Positions 7,640 to 8,010 of a stretch of 8,010 nucleotides of DNA are shown in pieces. A program made the translations under genes and the position numbers. Within the stretch, counting starts at the first letter, position 1; every line of letters begins with the position of its first letter. The notes under the pieces were generated by a model. It saw only the letters and a list, made by a program, of their open reading frames with translations. It was not told the DNA's origin and made no database searches. Source of the DNA: Candidatus Omnitrophota bacterium (GTDB taxonomy: Bacteria > Omnitrophota > Gorgyraeia > Duberdicusellales > 4484-171); assembly GCA_016939345.1 (NCBI GenBank), contig JAFGHG010000119.1, forward strand, positions 1 through 8,010, given 5' to 3'.

Positions 7640-8010
7640 ATGGTAAACAAAACAGGTTTAGAAGCTATACGCAATATTGGATTTATAGCCCATATTGATG
7701 CAGGTAAGACTACGACTACTGAAAGGATCCTGTTCTATACAGGCAAGACTTACAAGATAGGCGAAGTCCACGAAGGCACAACCATAACCGATTGGATGAC
7801 GCAGGAAAAAGAAAGAGGAATAACTATTACCAGCGCCGCTACTTATTGCACTTGGAAAGATAAGCAGATAAATATAATCGATACTCCTGGCCACATAGAT
7901 TTTACAGTGGAAGTTGAGCGTTCTTTGAAAGTCCTTGACGGAGTAGTTGTCATCTTTTGCGGAGTTGGAGGGGTAGAGCCTCAGTCTGAGACAGTATGGC
8001 GTCAGGCAGA
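7640..8010 (+). CDS. fusA: Elongation factor G (translocase GTPase), 3'-truncated by window edge
   Basis: EF-G is the GTPase that drives mRNA-tRNA translocation and, with RRF, ribosome recycling. Only the first 123 codons of the G domain are in the window, and the frame is open at the right edge. Seen from the ATG at 7640: G1/P-loop AHIDAGKT (17-24); switch I with RGITIT and T62/T64 (59-64); G3 DTPGH with the catalytic-type H85 (81-85); and PQSETVWRQA at the edge. The ATG is chosen because it puts 11 residues before the conserved NIG, the same as E. coli EF-G. In-frame GTG (7622) and TTG (7631) upstream are possible, but neither has a better ribosome site; only a weak GAAG (7633-7636) precedes the ATG. 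The short loop before INIIDTPGH lacks the small insert of the E. coli protein. Position after rpsG supports fusA over a paralogue elsewhere in the genome. Confidence 0.96.
   Translation, partial: MVNKTGLEAIRNIGFIAHIDAGKTTTTERILFYTGKTYKIGEVHEGTTITDWMTQEKERGITITSAATYCTWKDKQINIIDTPGHIDFTVEVERSLKVLDGVVVIFCGVGGVEPQSETVWRQA

Noticed and set aside
1..8010. A hidden novel system (defence, mobile, RNA or CRISPR element)
   Set aside because: More than 95 percent of the window is conserved essential coding sequence, the gaps are 8 to 26 bases, and no direct repeats, tRNA-like folds or foreign-looking genes were seen on either strand.

Overview
The window is a stretch of core bacterial housekeeping DNA, coding almost end to end on the + strand: the 3' part of rpoB, complete rpoC, rpsL and rpsG, and the 5' part of fusA. 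It joins the RNA polymerase beta/beta-prime genes directly to the streptomycin (str) operon genes. Gaps between genes are 8, 26, 15 and 24 bases. No promoter, terminator, RNA gene, mobile element, repeat array or CRISPR could be supported, so the five genes are probably co-transcribed.

Layout: rpoB (1-2754, open at the left edge), rpoC (2763-6731), rpsL (6758-7132), rpsG (7148-7615), fusA (7640 to the right edge, open). Together they encode the two large catalytic subunits of RNA polymerase, two 30S ribosomal proteins (S12 at the decoding centre, S7 in the head) and the translocase EF-G. They link transcription and translation capacity in one transcription unit. All diagnostic catalytic and metal-binding residues that fall in the window are present, and no frameshift or internal stop was seen.

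Organism: a bacterium using the standard code, with a moderately AT-rich genome judged by eye and Shine-Dalgarno sites at most starts. The polymerase has a charged insertion in beta at the place of the E. coli SI2 insert and an insertion in the beta-prime trigger loop at the place of SI3, which is the architecture of Gram-negative-type lineages rather than Firmicutes or Actinobacteria. Details such as FFGRS and PEGANIGL in RpoB resemble, from memory, the Planctomycetes-Verrucomicrobia-Chlamydiae side of the tree and its candidate-phylum relatives such as Omnitrophota. That placement is a low-confidence inference without alignment.

I found no undescribed system here. The observations worth a second look are small: substitutions around the rifamycin pocket of RpoB, stop codons that form part of the next gene's ribosome binding site, a weak start context for fusA, and direct rpoC-rpsL adjacency.
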